Shown here: piece after piece, positions 1-9,429 of the stretch
How the letters are laid out: each line of letters starts with the position of its first letter
Numbering within the stretch: position 1 is the stretch's first letter
Assembly (NCBI GenBank): GCA_902774265.1
Contig: CACYHR010000027.1
Span: forward strand, 45,716-109,715
Origin: an uncultured Eubacteriales bacterium
GTDB taxonomy: Bacteria > Bacillota > Clostridia > Peptostreptococcales > Anaerovoracaceae
DNA length: 64,000 bases
Direction: 5' to 3'
Made by a program: the position numbers and the translations under genes
Notes under the pieces: generated by a model
Database searches by the model: none
What the model saw: only the letters and a program-made list of their open reading frames with translations
Told to the model about the DNA's origin: nothing

Positions 1-991
1 TTATCGGGAATCCCATGCTGTCATATACCGCGCATCTGATATTTCCGTCTGATACGGAATATACTGCCAGATTCTGAGTCTCTCGCGAGGTGAACTCTAT
101 GACTGTACCCTCGTTTATGCTGTATTCTCCGGGCTGATCCGCATCCAGCGTTTCTACCTTTTTACAGCTCACCAGTGCATTGACTTTCTTTTTGATCTGC
201 TCATCAGCGCTGACCCATACATAGTATTCAAGTCCGCCTTCCAGCTGACAGATCTCCTCTGCTCTTTTTACCTGTTTGCCGTCAGCTGTTGTTATCGATG
301 AAATGCTTGATGAAGCGGCTTTGTCCTTCGAAATGATCTTCGAACTGAAGCTGAAGAGTCCGGATTCCTGAGGGATGAACAGAACCGCGTTCTGGCTGTC
401 CTCGCTGATCCTGACAATTGCAGGTTCCGTTTCCGTCACTTCATTAGGCCGGGCGTCTTCCGCAGCCTTAGTTACGCTGATGCAGAATGAACCTGAATAG
501 TTCTCACGGTCATCTGTCGATATCGCTTCGACTATGACATAGCAGTTGGTTTTTTCCGGAAGGAACACTGTATCCTCTATATCTCCGCCCGGGTCATTCA
601 GGTTATCTGCAACCAGATAATTGTTTAAATGACTGTCAGCTACTTCCATCGAGATAAAAACATCGTCCTCTGAGACTATGTTCGAAACAGTAAACGTATA
701 TTCGGTGCTTTCCTCAGGAGTGAAGTCGAACAGCGGGATCATTTTCCTGCCGATGACATCGCTTTTATATTTGTATGACACATCGACGGTATCCTCTGCC
801 GTCATTTCTTTTGCTATCTTTTTAAGAATTAGGTTCGGATCGTTTCTGACCGCATCAATGGGATACGGTGCAAGCACAGCAAATGCTGCCAGAAGGAAGA
901 GCAGTTTTATCCCCCGCAGATTACTGTTCATTTTAAGCCTTCTGTACGTCCTGTTATTCTCTTTTTCTCTGATATCATCGTTATTGTTCAC
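1..991 (-). CDS. membrane-anchored or secreted protein of unknown function (3' end beyond window)
   Basis: The frame is open from about 997 down to base 1 and has no stop in the window, so the C-terminus is missing. A hydrophobic segment (residues about 28-44 from the GTG start) follows a charged N-tail, which suggests a signal anchor or signal peptide. The rest is a Ser/Thr/Glu-rich extracytoplasmic region with no family I recognise. I chose GTG at 991 because GGGAG lies 5 bases upstream. ATG at 931, with AGAAGG ahead of it, is an equally reasonable start that would give a classical signal peptide. It lies 12 bases after the preceding secreted-protein gene, so the two are probably one transcript. 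Confidence 0.7.
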   Translation of the reverse strand, partial: MNNNDDIREKENNRTYRRLKMNSNLRGIKLLFLLAAFAVLAPYPIDAVRNDPNLILKKIAKEMTAEDTVDVSYKYKSDVIGRKMIPLFDFTPEESTEYTFTVSNIVSEDDVFISMEVADSHLNNYLVADNLNDPGGDIEDTVFLPEKTNCYVIVEAISTDDRENYSGSFCISVTKAAEDARPNEVTETEPAIVRISEDSQNAVLFIPQESGLFSFSSKIISKDKAASSSISSITTADGKQVKRAEEICQLEGGLEYYVWVSADEQIKKKVNALVSCKKVETLDADQPGEYSINEGTVIEFTSRETQNLAVYSVSDGNIRCAVYDSMGFPI

Positions 992-1003
992 TCGCACTCC
1001 CGG

Positions 1004-2233
1004 TTATTTTTCCCATACAGACTTTTTTACTGCCAGGATCCTGTCGGTCCTTATTACCGGATTTGCCCATCTGTTGGCAGCTGATTCAAAATTTATGTGT
1101 ATACTGTCACCGTCGACCAGTATCTCTTCGTTCATCTTAGGAACTTCAACCCTGTTGACCTCTCTGTCGGCTGCATACAGATACGGCTGATCATTCAGGA
1201 CAGGGCTTATCTCATACTTTGTCACAAAGGATGACTTGACTCCCACAGAGTTTCCTTTGTATGAACTCGATATATACAGATATTTATCGTCTATATCCAT
1301 TCCCTGTGCGCTTGAATCGATACCGGTGACTATGGAGTACAATATCGTGTTGAGACCTCCGTTTCCGGATGCAGTTCCATCTGCAGCTCCGCTGTCATCT
1401 GCGCCATCAGCCATATAATCTGTATCGATAATCGGATAGCCGTAAATATACGCTTCTTTTGTTTCTTTGGTTCCGATATATGTTCCGACCCAGAGTCTGC
1501 CGCTGTCGCATTCGAGAAATGACGGCTTGTTCTTGATGTAAATCTTTTCTGAAATATCGTTTTCCGTCACTTCAGCAACACTGTCGTTTATCTTATCCAG
1601 GAAATCATTATATCTGATGAACTGGACGAACGGCCGGCCCTTGTATCTGTCGGATGTATCTCCTGTAAGCCATATCCTCTTTCCGTCAAAGGCTATCCCT
1701 CCGACATGGTATTTATTCGGAAGGAGCACAGTAGAAACCAGTTCTTTATTCCCGGAATCCACCACATAGATGACCGATGGATTCTTCTTTTTGGAGTCAT
1801 ACGCAGTCACCAGCCAGTAACGCTCAGCACTGCATATACCCTGGGATATGTATTCATCAGACATGATCTCTCCATCAGAGCTGGCGCAGGTCACCAGAGT
1901 TCCCGGAATAGGAAGTGTCGTTTCATCGATCAGGTTGTCGGATATCCCGCTGTAAACATCAGGCATCTTTATCCTCAGGACATTTCTGTAGGTCTTATGC
2001 GACTGGTATTGTTTGTACTCAAAAGAAGACTGAGCATCCTCTTCATCACCGGTCTTATCGCCGGTGCTGTCATCAGTCTCCTTTGCTGCGGCATAGACAG
2101 ATTCTGCTGTGCCGTATGCCTCTGTTCTCCCGGAAAGCACATCCGATGCATATCCGCCGGATGCGGCTGCCAGCGCTAAACAGATCGTTACCGATATTAC
2201 AATATGTTTTATCCGTTTCCTGCTGTCTTTCAT
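1004..2233 (-). CDS. secreted protein, probable beta-propeller-like, unknown function
   Basis: The product is 409 residues. An N-terminal basic stretch and hydrophobic core (about residues 8-28) look like a signal peptide, followed by an Asp/Glu/Ser-rich linker to about residue 70. The body has recurring blade-like phrases such as VIYVVDSG, GIAFDGKRIWLTGD and DDKYLYISSSYKG, typical of YncE or NHL-like propellers; the fold is an inference. Its ATG overlaps the TGA of an eroded ABC-transporter fragment (ATGA), so it was once translated after that gene. It is followed 12 bases later by the edge-truncated secreted protein. No catalytic motif is visible. Confidence 0.75.
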   Translation of the reverse strand: MKDSRKRIKHIVISVTICLALAAASGGYASDVLSGRTEAYGTAESVYAAAKETDDSTGDKTGDEEDAQSSFEYKQYQSHKTYRNVLRIKMPDVYSGISDNLIDETTLPIPGTLVTCASSDGEIMSDEYISQGICSAERYWLVTAYDSKKKNPSVIYVVDSGNKELVSTVLLPNKYHVGGIAFDGKRIWLTGDTSDRYKGRPFVQFIRYNDFLDKINDSVAEVTENDISEKIYIKNKPSFLECDSGRLWVGTYIGTKETKEAYIYGYPIIDTDYMADGADDSGAADGTASGNGGLNTILYSIVTGIDSSAQGMDIDDKYLYISSSYKGNSVGVKSSFVTKYEISPVLNDQPYLYAADREVNRVEVPKMNEEILVDGDSIHINFESAANRWANPVIRTDRILAVKKSVWEK

Positions 2234-2447
2234 TTTTTACCTGCAGCTTTTTCTTTTGCGGCATTTATCTGCTTTCTGACAAGATTTGCGAATTTTCCGT
2301 CTTTTTCCATCAGTTCCGCGTATGATCCTTCCTCTGCGATCATGCCCTCTTCAAGCATGATTATCCTTTATAAAAAGAACGCTCTGTTCCCGATAATTTG
2401 ATCGTATCGATCATATTCATACCGTTCAGGATCGATGCGTTTATGCT
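2230..2447 (-). pseudogene. remnant of an ABC exporter (NHLP/bacteriocin-export-like)
   Basis: Two frames hold pieces of one transporter. The piece at 2447-2361 reads ILNGMNMIDTIKLSGTE, which resembles the permease loop of peptidase/permease/ATPase exporters of the NHLP type. After a stop and a frame change, the piece at 2367-2230 reads RIIMLEEGMIAEEGSYAELM and continues to a Lys-rich end, the usual C-terminus of an ABC ATPase after the H-loop. Walker A, Q-loop and signature motifs are gone. An internal deletion of most of the ATPase domain fits what is seen. The TGA overlaps the start of the next secreted-protein gene, indicating a former operon. The NHLP assignment is tentative; the ABC origin is more secure. 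Confidence 0.6.
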
Positions 2448-5400
2448 AAATTCCGGAAACCGTCTCTACCCTGCTGCCTTCCCTTGTCCTGCTGACCCTG
2501 ATCTGCTGCGGGATGCTTTCTTTCAGCTCTTCGCGGTGACTTATTATGCCTACGAGTTTGCTGCTTCCCGACAGATTGAGCAGTATATCCATTGCGCTTT
2601 CAATTGACTTGCGGTCGAGAGAACCGAAGCCTTCGTCTATAAACAGAGCATCCATCTGAACGCCTCCGAGGCTGGATGAGACAGTATCGGATAATCCGAG
2701 GGCGAGGCTGAGAGATGCTTTGAAGCTCTCGCCTCCCGAAAGATTTCCGACAGGTCTCCTGTGTCCGGTATAATTGTCGAGGACTTCGAGATCCAGGAAG
2801 GTGTTGCTCTTCTTACCGAGAGAGTCCTCCTTACGATACAGTTCAAACTGCCCGTCACTCATCGGAAGCAGTCTGCGGTTGGCCGCCCGGATGATGCCGT
2901 CAAATCCCGCCGCCTGGACATACTGTTCGAGGGTGATCTTTCCGTTTCCGGTCTGCCCCTTTACGAGTTCGTACAGTCTCCTGAGCGTACTGCTGTCTTT
3001 TTTTGCTTTTTCGAGCTTTGGTTCGAGTTCACGTATGATATTCAGCTTATCGGAATTGGTCTTTATCCTCATCCGGATACCGGCCTCTTTATCCCGTTCG
3101 GCTTTAAGCTCATTCTCCTTATTATCCGCTTCGATCCTGAGGCCTTCTATATCGACCTTTTCACGGCCTTCAGCCTCCTTCTCAGCTTCCGCAAGCTGCT
3201 TTTTGTTAAGACTGACATCGGTATCGTATTTGTTTACGGCATTCTCATTCGCGGCTATCACGGATTCCGAAACCATGTATTTCTTCAGTTCCTCTGTATC
3301 AGCGAAACCATGTTCATCCATCAGTGAATCGAGTTGTTTTTTAAATGCCGCCTCCTCCTCACGGGCTTCGTTCAGCTTTTCCTTCAGCGCTTTTATCTCC
3401 GCCTTCTTCTCTGCTGCAGCCTTGTCCGCGGAGTGACTTGCCTCCTCTGCTGTCCTGATGGCATTAAGGAGCTTTTCCGATTTCGCCTCCAAAGATCTCA
3501 GCTCTTTTTCGGCTGCGTCCCAGTTTTCAAATCCGAGGTTTTTTATCTCATCAAGTGATGCTCTTTTTTCTGCCAGACTGACAGCGGCATTCTGCAGTTC
3601 CTTATTATTATCATTCTTTTCTTTTTCTATGGCATTCGACTCTTCGCCCTGCGCTTTATCGAGCAGTTCTCTTGTTTTATCCAGTTTCCTGCAGTTCTTA
3701 TCAAGAGCATCTATACGATCTTTTATTTCATTCTTCTTTTCTGATACGATTTTTGAGAATGATTCCGCCGTTTCGAGTATAGCTGTAATGTCTGATTGCT
3801 CCGTATCAGCGCCTGTTTCATCATTATGAGCGTCGGATACAGCAGCTGACCGTCCCCATTCTCTGATTAGAGTATCATCAAAGCATGCTGCAGCTTCTTC
3901 TCTGACTATCCTCGCGGATTCTTCAAGTGCGGTTCTTTCTCTCTCCGCATCTGTGAACGCATTGTCCTTCGCAGACCTTTTCTTTTCCTCTCTGTCCCTT
4001 ATATTGTTCAGCTCATCCTCGCTTATGCTGTCTTCTGAAAGCTTTGCCGGCTCCGGATGATGAATCGATCCGCAGACCGGACACTTTTCTCCTTCCCTGA
4101 GCCTGCCTGCCAGAAGGCCGGCTCTGCTGCTCTCATATATTCTTTCCGCCTGCAGCCTGTCTTCCAGAGATTTTTCATATTGCCTGCGGGCATCTTCGTA
4201 GCACTCCTGCTTTTCTCTCAGGAGCGATTTGTGCGTTTTCCATGTATCCGAACGTTCACCCGTGAGTTTATCCAGCCTTTCAGCAAGCGCAGAAATATCT
4301 TTTTCCGTTACCGCTGCAGCTGACAGCTCATCCGGAGCAGCCTTCAGTTCCTCGATAGTCTGCCTGTATTCCCCTATCTTTTTCTTCAGTCCGTTTTCTT
4401 TATCTTCGATCTCTTTTTTCTTTTTTTCAAGATCCTGCTGCCGTTTCTCCAATGCGGCAAGGCTGACTCGCAGTTCGTCGCGTCTCAGATACTTTTCCTT
4501 ATCGTCGGCTATTTTTCCGGCAGAAAGTTTATAGTCTTCTGCTTCTTTGCGTTTTGATTCAGCCGCTTTGAGTTCCTGCACTCCTGCCTCTGCTGCCGCA
4601 TTGAGCTCCTTGAGCAGGGCCTCGTTTTCATTGATCTTTAGCTCCGCGCGCCTGTTATCCGAACTCTTTGATTCCCAGTTATCATATACCGGAGCAAGCG
4701 AATGTGCAGCCGTCTTTTGTCTGGCGAGTTCAGTACGGAGCCTTTCTGTCTCTGCCTTTTTTCCGGCAAGCTCGTCACGCTCTTTTCTGAGCTTTTCGGC
4801 TTTTCCGATGAAGCCGTTGTTGAGTTCAGCCGTTGCCAGCTTTTCACTGCGTTCCTTCAGCTCCTCTTCCAGCCCTTTTATGATCCCGGCAAGTTTCTCA
4901 GTATCTGCAGCATCCGCCGCTATGATCCTCTCTGTCACATCCGTGATCTCAGCGATATTCCACGCGCTTTTGCTTGCCACGGCCTTTTCCTGCATGTCCT
5001 TAAGTTCTGCTCCCTGCTCGCTGTCCGGCTGAGCAGTCACATCGCAGAAATGCTGAACTATGCTGCTTTCCGTCTGCAGCTTTTCGGCAGTGCTCGCATC
5101 CATGCGGCTTTTGAGCCTGAATTCTATTTCTTTGTAGTTTTCCGTCATGAATATGGTTCTCAGGATCTCGGTCCTCTGATCTGTCTTTGCATTCAGCATC
5201 TCTCTGAACTCGCCCTGAGCTATCATGACTATCTGTTTGAACTGATTTCTGTCTATATGAAGCAATTCTTTGACCGCTGCATCAACATTTCTGAGCCCTT
5301 CTACAGGCTCTTTGCCCTCTTCATAAAATACTGCGGTCTCATTCTGCTTAGTCGTCCCGGTCCCGTTTTTCTTTTTCTTCTCGTATGAAGGGGTTCTCAG

Positions 5401-5679
5401 TGCGTGATAAACTTTGCCCTGATGCGAAAAGCAGAAATCCACATAGCTCTCCGTACCCGGCCCGGCATACTCGCTCCTTAGATTTCCGGAATCGCGGTAA
5501 CTGCCGCTGGTCTCGCCGTAAAGAGCGTAGCATATCGCATCGAATATAGTCGTCTTTCCCGCTCCGGTGTCACCGGCGATCAGGAAAAGTCCTTTCTCTT
5601 CGAACTGATCGAATCTTATTTCCGGTATCTCTCCCGCATACGGACCGAATGCGCTGATCTTCAGACTAATCGGCTTCAT
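2446..5679 (-). CDS. sbcC: nuclease SbcCD subunit C (Rad50-like ATPase)
   Basis: This is the ATPase/coiled-coil subunit of SbcCD, which with SbcD opens and trims hairpins and blocked DNA ends. It is 1077 residues, normal for the family. Walker A GDTGAGKT is at residues 36-43. Long Glu/Lys/Ala-rich coiled coils flank a zinc hook CPVCG (Cys533 and Cys536). The C-terminal half of the ATPase has LSGGES and the Walker B/D-loop DALFIDEGFGSLD. ATG at 5679 (MKPISLKISAFGPYA) is preferred over GTG 5688, because AGGTG lies 6 bases upstream and the family starts there. It overlaps the sbcD end by 14 bases, so translation is coupled. Confidence 0.96.
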   Translation of the reverse strand: MKPISLKISAFGPYAGEIPEIRFDQFEEKGLFLIAGDTGAGKTTIFDAICYALYGETSGSYRDSGNLRSEYAGPGTESYVDFCFSHQGKVYHALRTPSYEKKKKNGTGTTKQNETAVFYEEGKEPVEGLRNVDAAVKELLHIDRNQFKQIVMIAQGEFREMLNAKTDQRTEILRTIFMTENYKEIEFRLKSRMDASTAEKLQTESSIVQHFCDVTAQPDSEQGAELKDMQEKAVASKSAWNIAEITDVTERIIAADAADTEKLAGIIKGLEEELKERSEKLATAELNNGFIGKAEKLRKERDELAGKKAETERLRTELARQKTAAHSLAPVYDNWESKSSDNRRAELKINENEALLKELNAAAEAGVQELKAAESKRKEAEDYKLSAGKIADDKEKYLRRDELRVSLAALEKRQQDLEKKKKEIEDKENGLKKKIGEYRQTIEELKAAPDELSAAAVTEKDISALAERLDKLTGERSDTWKTHKSLLREKQECYEDARRQYEKSLEDRLQAERIYESSRAGLLAGRLREGEKCPVCGSIHHPEPAKLSEDSISEDELNNIRDREEKKRSAKDNAFTDAERERTALEESARIVREEAAACFDDTLIREWGRSAAVSDAHNDETGADTEQSDITAILETAESFSKIVSEKKNEIKDRIDALDKNCRKLDKTRELLDKAQGEESNAIEKEKNDNNKELQNAAVSLAEKRASLDEIKNLGFENWDAAEKELRSLEAKSEKLLNAIRTAEEASHSADKAAAEKKAEIKALKEKLNEAREEEAAFKKQLDSLMDEHGFADTEELKKYMVSESVIAANENAVNKYDTDVSLNKKQLAEAEKEAEGREKVDIEGLRIEADNKENELKAERDKEAGIRMRIKTNSDKLNIIRELEPKLEKAKKDSSTLRRLYELVKGQTGNGKITLEQYVQAAGFDGIIRAANRRLLPMSDGQFELYRKEDSLGKKSNTFLDLEVLDNYTGHRRPVGNLSGGESFKASLSLALGLSDTVSSSLGGVQMDALFIDEGFGSLDRKSIESAMDILLNLSGSSKLVGIISHREELKESIPQQIRVSRTREGSRVETVSGI

Positions 5680-6820
5680 GTACAACACCTGCCTCTCTTG
5701 CTGCCGACATCATGATCCCGAGTTCATCGCTGCTGATCTCCGTGCCGTACATTTTTCTGTAAAAATCTGAAATCAGCTCATCAAACGATTTGCTGTCAGC
5801 CGTTTCGCTTATGTCGAAATCCTCCAGCTCCTTCGTGTGCGAATTTCTGTAATCTATCTTCACCGTGTTAGGATAATACTGACGGATGATATTCATGGCA
5901 TCATCGATGATCTCTTCATCAGTCAGCGTCACATACATAAAATCATCAGTATCCGTTATATTTTCACTGCTCAGAAGCTGTACGAGTTTTCCTGTAATAT
6001 GCCTCAGGTCTCTCATCGGTCTGAGCGGGATCAGCTCGATCTCAGCATCACCCTTCCCGCGTATGGTAATGAGCGGCACGGATTTGCTGCTGTTTGCCTC
6101 GCTCAGAGAGTATTTCATCAGAGACCCTGAATATCTGATATTGTCTCTGCCCACACGCTGCGGGGAATGAATATGACCGAGAGCGACATAATCGAAATCT
6201 TTCAGACTGCTGAAGCTGATCTTTTCGATGAGGCCGACATTCTGCACAGAAGCGCCCTCGGAGCCTGCTGCTTTCGGATCTCCTTCGCCCGTCACGAACT
6301 GATGAGCCACCAGGATGTTTCTGCCGCTGTAATCGATGTCTGCATGCTCTATAACAGTCCTGACTGCGTCATCATATGACGGGATATCCTCGTCCGGGTA
6401 ATAATACCTGACCTGCGATGCTTTGATAAACGGCAGCATGCAGATTTTCAGACGGCCATATTCATCCTCCAGATCAAATTGTTCCAGCTCTCCTTTGAAT
6501 CCGGAAACGATATGTATCCCCTTGTCCGAAAACAATCTTTTCCCGTAGCTGAGCCGATCCTCAGAGTCATGATTGCCGCTTATGATAAATGTCTTAATGC
6601 CCGCCTCCGCGAGGCTGCTTATGAACCAGTCAAGCAGATTGACCGCTGCTTCCGAAGGAAGGGTGCGGTCATACACATCACCTGCGATAAGCACGGCATC
6701 GACAGACCTCTCACTGATTAGCCCGAGTATCTGCTCAAGCAGATACTTCTGGTCGTCGATAAGATTGTATTCTCCAAGGCTTTTGCCTATATGAAGATCC
6801 CCAAGATGTATAAATCTCAT
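5666..6820 (-). CDS. sbcD: nuclease SbcCD subunit D (Mre11-like)
   Basis: This is the Mn2+-dependent exonuclease/endonuclease partner of SbcC. It is 384 residues with calcineurin-like phosphoesterase motifs in order: GDLHIGK at the N-terminus, GDVYDR, SGNHDS, VAHQF and ALGHIH. The C-terminal cap is shorter and less conserved, as usual. It is the first gene of a two-gene sbcDC unit and overlaps sbcC. All metal ligands appear intact. Confidence 0.96.
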   Translation of the reverse strand: MRFIHLGDLHIGKSLGEYNLIDDQKYLLEQILGLISERSVDAVLIAGDVYDRTLPSEAAVNLLDWFISSLAEAGIKTFIISGNHDSEDRLSYGKRLFSDKGIHIVSGFKGELEQFDLEDEYGRLKICMLPFIKASQVRYYYPDEDIPSYDDAVRTVIEHADIDYSGRNILVAHQFVTGEGDPKAAGSEGASVQNVGLIEKISFSSLKDFDYVALGHIHSPQRVGRDNIRYSGSLMKYSLSEANSSKSVPLITIRGKGDAEIELIPLRPMRDLRHITGKLVQLLSSENITDTDDFMYVTLTDEEIIDDAMNIIRQYYPNTVKIDYRNSHTKELEDFDISETADSKSFDELISDFYRKMYGTEISSDELGIMMSAAREAGVVHEAD

Positions 6821-6895
6821 TACTGTATTTCTCCAGTTGCTTTATCTCTCCATACGCTTAGTCTCTGACAGCTTCAGGCTTCAACAGCATTAATC

Positions 6896-6990
6896 TCATA
6901 CAGCCTCTTTATATCTGTCAAAATATGTGGCTTTGTCCACTTCCGTGATAAGCGTCGTATTGAATTCATGATCGTTTGGCACTACGTATG
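6896..6990 (-). other. coding-like remnant after the Fe-S subunit gene
   Basis: In the frame shifted from the upstream Fe-S gene, the sequence reads PYVVPNDHEFNTTLITEVDK and continues ATYFDRYKEAV to a TGA. The composition looks like real protein rather than random intergenic DNA, but there is no convincing start codon or ribosome binding site. It may be the tail of a lost gene. I do not recognise it. Confidence 0.25.
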
Positions 6991-7659
6991 GCGTCTGTTG
7001 AGCTTCGCCATGGATGACAGAGTCGGGATCTTCATCGGACACACATCGACACATGCAAATGATTTTGAACAGCCGGCAGCAAAATGCTTCCTGTACTCCT
7101 TTTTGATAGAGTCATCGAAAACATCACTTCGTGTGGCTATGAGATAGCAATCATTTGCAAACAGCGCGCCGTAGAATTTTTTGCCTCCTTTGTAGTTAGG
7201 ACATACCTCGAGGCACAGTCCGCATTTAAGGCATTTCGCCGCAGTGTAGTGATGATCATAATCCTTATTATCAGACTCTTTGTATTCCTGTATGTATGAT
7301 TCCGTGCTCAGAAGGCTTTCATGTATCGCCGAACGGTCAACTACCAGATCAGCTACAACAGGAAACTTGCGGAGCGGCTGCAGCCTGACCTCTTTTCCAA
7401 GATCCTTCAGAAAGGTCTCGCACGCAAGGGCCGGTCTTCCGTTTATGACCATGGCGCAGGCACCGCATTTTGCCTGCAGACATGAGCACTCCCAGCTGAT
7501 GCGCGGCACATGCTCACCCTTTGCATTTATTATGTCATCTCTGAAATTCAGCTCATCTATCATTGCAGCTACCGTATTATCCTTCGGCCCGCTGTATTCA
7601 AATTCTTCCCAGAACTGCCTGTCCTCTCCCGGCAGCTTTCTCAGTATCTTTACTTTCAT
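6982..7659 (-). CDS. frdB: fumarate reductase / succinate dehydrogenase iron-sulfur subunit
   Basis: This subunit transfers electrons between the membrane cytochrome b and the flavoprotein. It has an N-terminal plant-ferredoxin-like [2Fe-2S] site (CSCLQAKCGAC, with the last Cys in LACETF), then CLKCGLCLEVCP and CVDVCP, which bind the [4Fe-4S] and [3Fe-4S] centres. The start was placed at MKVKILRK because GGAG lies 7 bases upstream; an ATG one codon earlier is also possible. It is the last gene of the order HD, cytochrome b, FAD subunit, Fe-S subunit. The sequence does not say which direction the complex runs; anaerobic fumarate reduction is the likelier role. Confidence 0.92.
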   Translation of the reverse strand: MKVKILRKLPGEDRQFWEEFEYSGPKDNTVAAMIDELNFRDDIINAKGEHVPRISWECSCLQAKCGACAMVINGRPALACETFLKDLGKEVRLQPLRKFPVVADLVVDRSAIHESLLSTESYIQEYKESDNKDYDHHYTAAKCLKCGLCLEVCPNYKGGKKFYGALFANDCYLIATRSDVFDDSIKKEYRKHFAAGCSKSFACVDVCPMKIPTLSSMAKLNRRHT

Positions 7660-7727
7660 CATGTATCTCCATTCCACTTCCTGCGTCAGCGGTTCAGCCA
7701 GACATTAAAGCCTGTTCCCCGTCTTCC

Positions 7728-9401
7728 TCAGTTTTCGTAGCGGCCTTCCCTGTCAAGTCTGATATTGAAGGCTCCGTCGTCATAGCTGATTATAGTGGCG
7801 GCGCGCATATCTTCAATTGTTTCAGGATAGTCACTGCGGTAATGCGCGCCGCGGCTTTCCCGTCTCTCCTTTGCGCATATCAGTGTAGCCTTTGCCAGCA
7901 CGAGTATCGCCTGCACGCTGTAATTGAAATACGGCAGCACCGATTTGTCATAATTGATCTTACCGGCCATATCTATATAATAGCTGAGATCCTCGATGCC
8001 TTTGCTGAGATTCTCCTCGTCTCTTACTATTCCGAGCTTTTTATTCATGGTCTCTGCGGTCATGTCCCTGATATACATAACAGGGAATCGGCTCTCGGAT
8101 TCGAACAGTCCGAACAGTTTTGCACGCTCAGTCTCAATATACTCAGTGAAATCCGGCCTTTCAGCCTCTTTCCGGGCATCTGTCTGAGCAGAATCCGACG
8201 ATATCTTTCTGTCTATCGCTTCCGCTGCCTTCATGCCGCTGTAAACCGCGGCAAGTGTTGAGTTTCCACCCAGTCTGTTGGCCCCGTGATAGCGCGAAGC
8301 GCATTCACCAACAGCGTAAAGTCCGTCGATATTTGTCATATGGTCATCATCGACCGCCAGTCCGCCCATAAAGAAGTGAACGGACGGTGTGACCGGAATG
8401 CTTTCCTTATGTACATCGATCCCGCCGTATTTCATGCAGACATCCCTGACCTCGGGTATCTTTCTGTCTATCTTATCTCCGAGGAACGTCAGGTCGAGAT
8501 ACACCTGCCTGTCGACGTTATATATACATCTGGAGACTACATCACGAGGCATGAGGTTTCCTTTTTCCCCGTACTTATCTTCCATAAAATAGACGCGCTT
8601 CACCTCACCGCCGATGTTTTCTTCATAGTAAAGTCTGCCGCCTTCTCCTCTGGCGGATTCCGAAATAAGCATCTTTTTCTGTGATGTTTCCATTGTCGTC
8701 GGATGATACTGTATGAACTCGAGATTCTTGAGTTCCGCACCCTGCATGAAGAGTTTTCCGGCGGCATATCCGTCGCACTGTGTCGATCCGGTAGTCTTTC
8801 CGAAGACAGCATTCTGTCCGCCGGTCGCCATGATCACAGCATCGGCGTATACCGGCTCAAGCTGAGCCGTCGATTCAATGAATATCAGAGCGCCGTAGCA
8901 TTTCCCGTCTCTGATCAGGCATGAGTGGAAATCATTCCAGACGCGCCTTTCAATAAGGCCCTGCGCCTCATAGCGCCTCGTTTCCATAATGAGAGCCGAG
9001 ACTATCTGTTTGCCCGTGGATGCACCACAGTAGCAGGTTCGCCTGCACGACTGCCCTCCGAAGGCTCTCTGATCTATTTTTCCATCCTCTTTGAGGCTAA
9101 ATACAGTACCGAGCTTTTGCAGCCATCTGATTATGTCCGGCGCTCTTTCGCAGAGCCCCGTAACAGCCTGCTCGCCGGCGAGCATATTTCCGCCCTTCAG
9201 TGTATCTTCGATATGCCTTGAAACCGAATCACCCTCACCCATATTGTCGAGAGCCGCATTTATTCCGCCTTCCGCCATTACGGACTGCGATCTTTCAGAC
9301 ATAAACGGAGATACCAGAATCGCATGCATGCCTCTTTCCGCACACGAAATGGCCGCTGTCATTCCCGAGATCCCGCTTCCTATTATAAGAACGTTTTTCA
9401 T
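7728..9401 (-). CDS. frdA: fumarate reductase / succinate dehydrogenase flavoprotein subunit
   Basis: This catalytic FAD subunit interconverts fumarate and succinate. The product is 557 residues from MKNVLIIGSG. The dinucleotide-binding GSGISG is at the N-terminus. Substrate and FAD motifs follow: QYHPTTM, SESARGEGG, MPRDVVSR, and YHGANRLGGNS near the FAD-isoalloxazine site. The track of upstream codons would extend into the cytochrome gene, so the ATG at 9401, 28 bases after the cytochrome stop, is preferred. L-aspartate oxidase and other FAD oxidoreductases are related, but the adjacent cytochrome b and Fe-S subunits settle the assignment. Confidence 0.92.
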   Translation of the reverse strand: MKNVLIIGSGISGMTAAISCAERGMHAILVSPFMSERSQSVMAEGGINAALDNMGEGDSVSRHIEDTLKGGNMLAGEQAVTGLCERAPDIIRWLQKLGTVFSLKEDGKIDQRAFGGQSCRRTCYCGASTGKQIVSALIMETRRYEAQGLIERRVWNDFHSCLIRDGKCYGALIFIESTAQLEPVYADAVIMATGGQNAVFGKTTGSTQCDGYAAGKLFMQGAELKNLEFIQYHPTTMETSQKKMLISESARGEGGRLYYEENIGGEVKRVYFMEDKYGEKGNLMPRDVVSRCIYNVDRQVYLDLTFLGDKIDRKIPEVRDVCMKYGGIDVHKESIPVTPSVHFFMGGLAVDDDHMTNIDGLYAVGECASRYHGANRLGGNSTLAAVYSGMKAAEAIDRKISSDSAQTDARKEAERPDFTEYIETERAKLFGLFESESRFPVMYIRDMTAETMNKKLGIVRDEENLSKGIEDLSYYIDMAGKINYDKSVLPYFNYSVQAILVLAKATLICAKERRESRGAHYRSDYPETIEDMRAATIISYDDGAFNIRLDREGRYEN

Positions 9402-9429
9402 ATTCCAATTTACTCCAGTCTTTTCTCTG

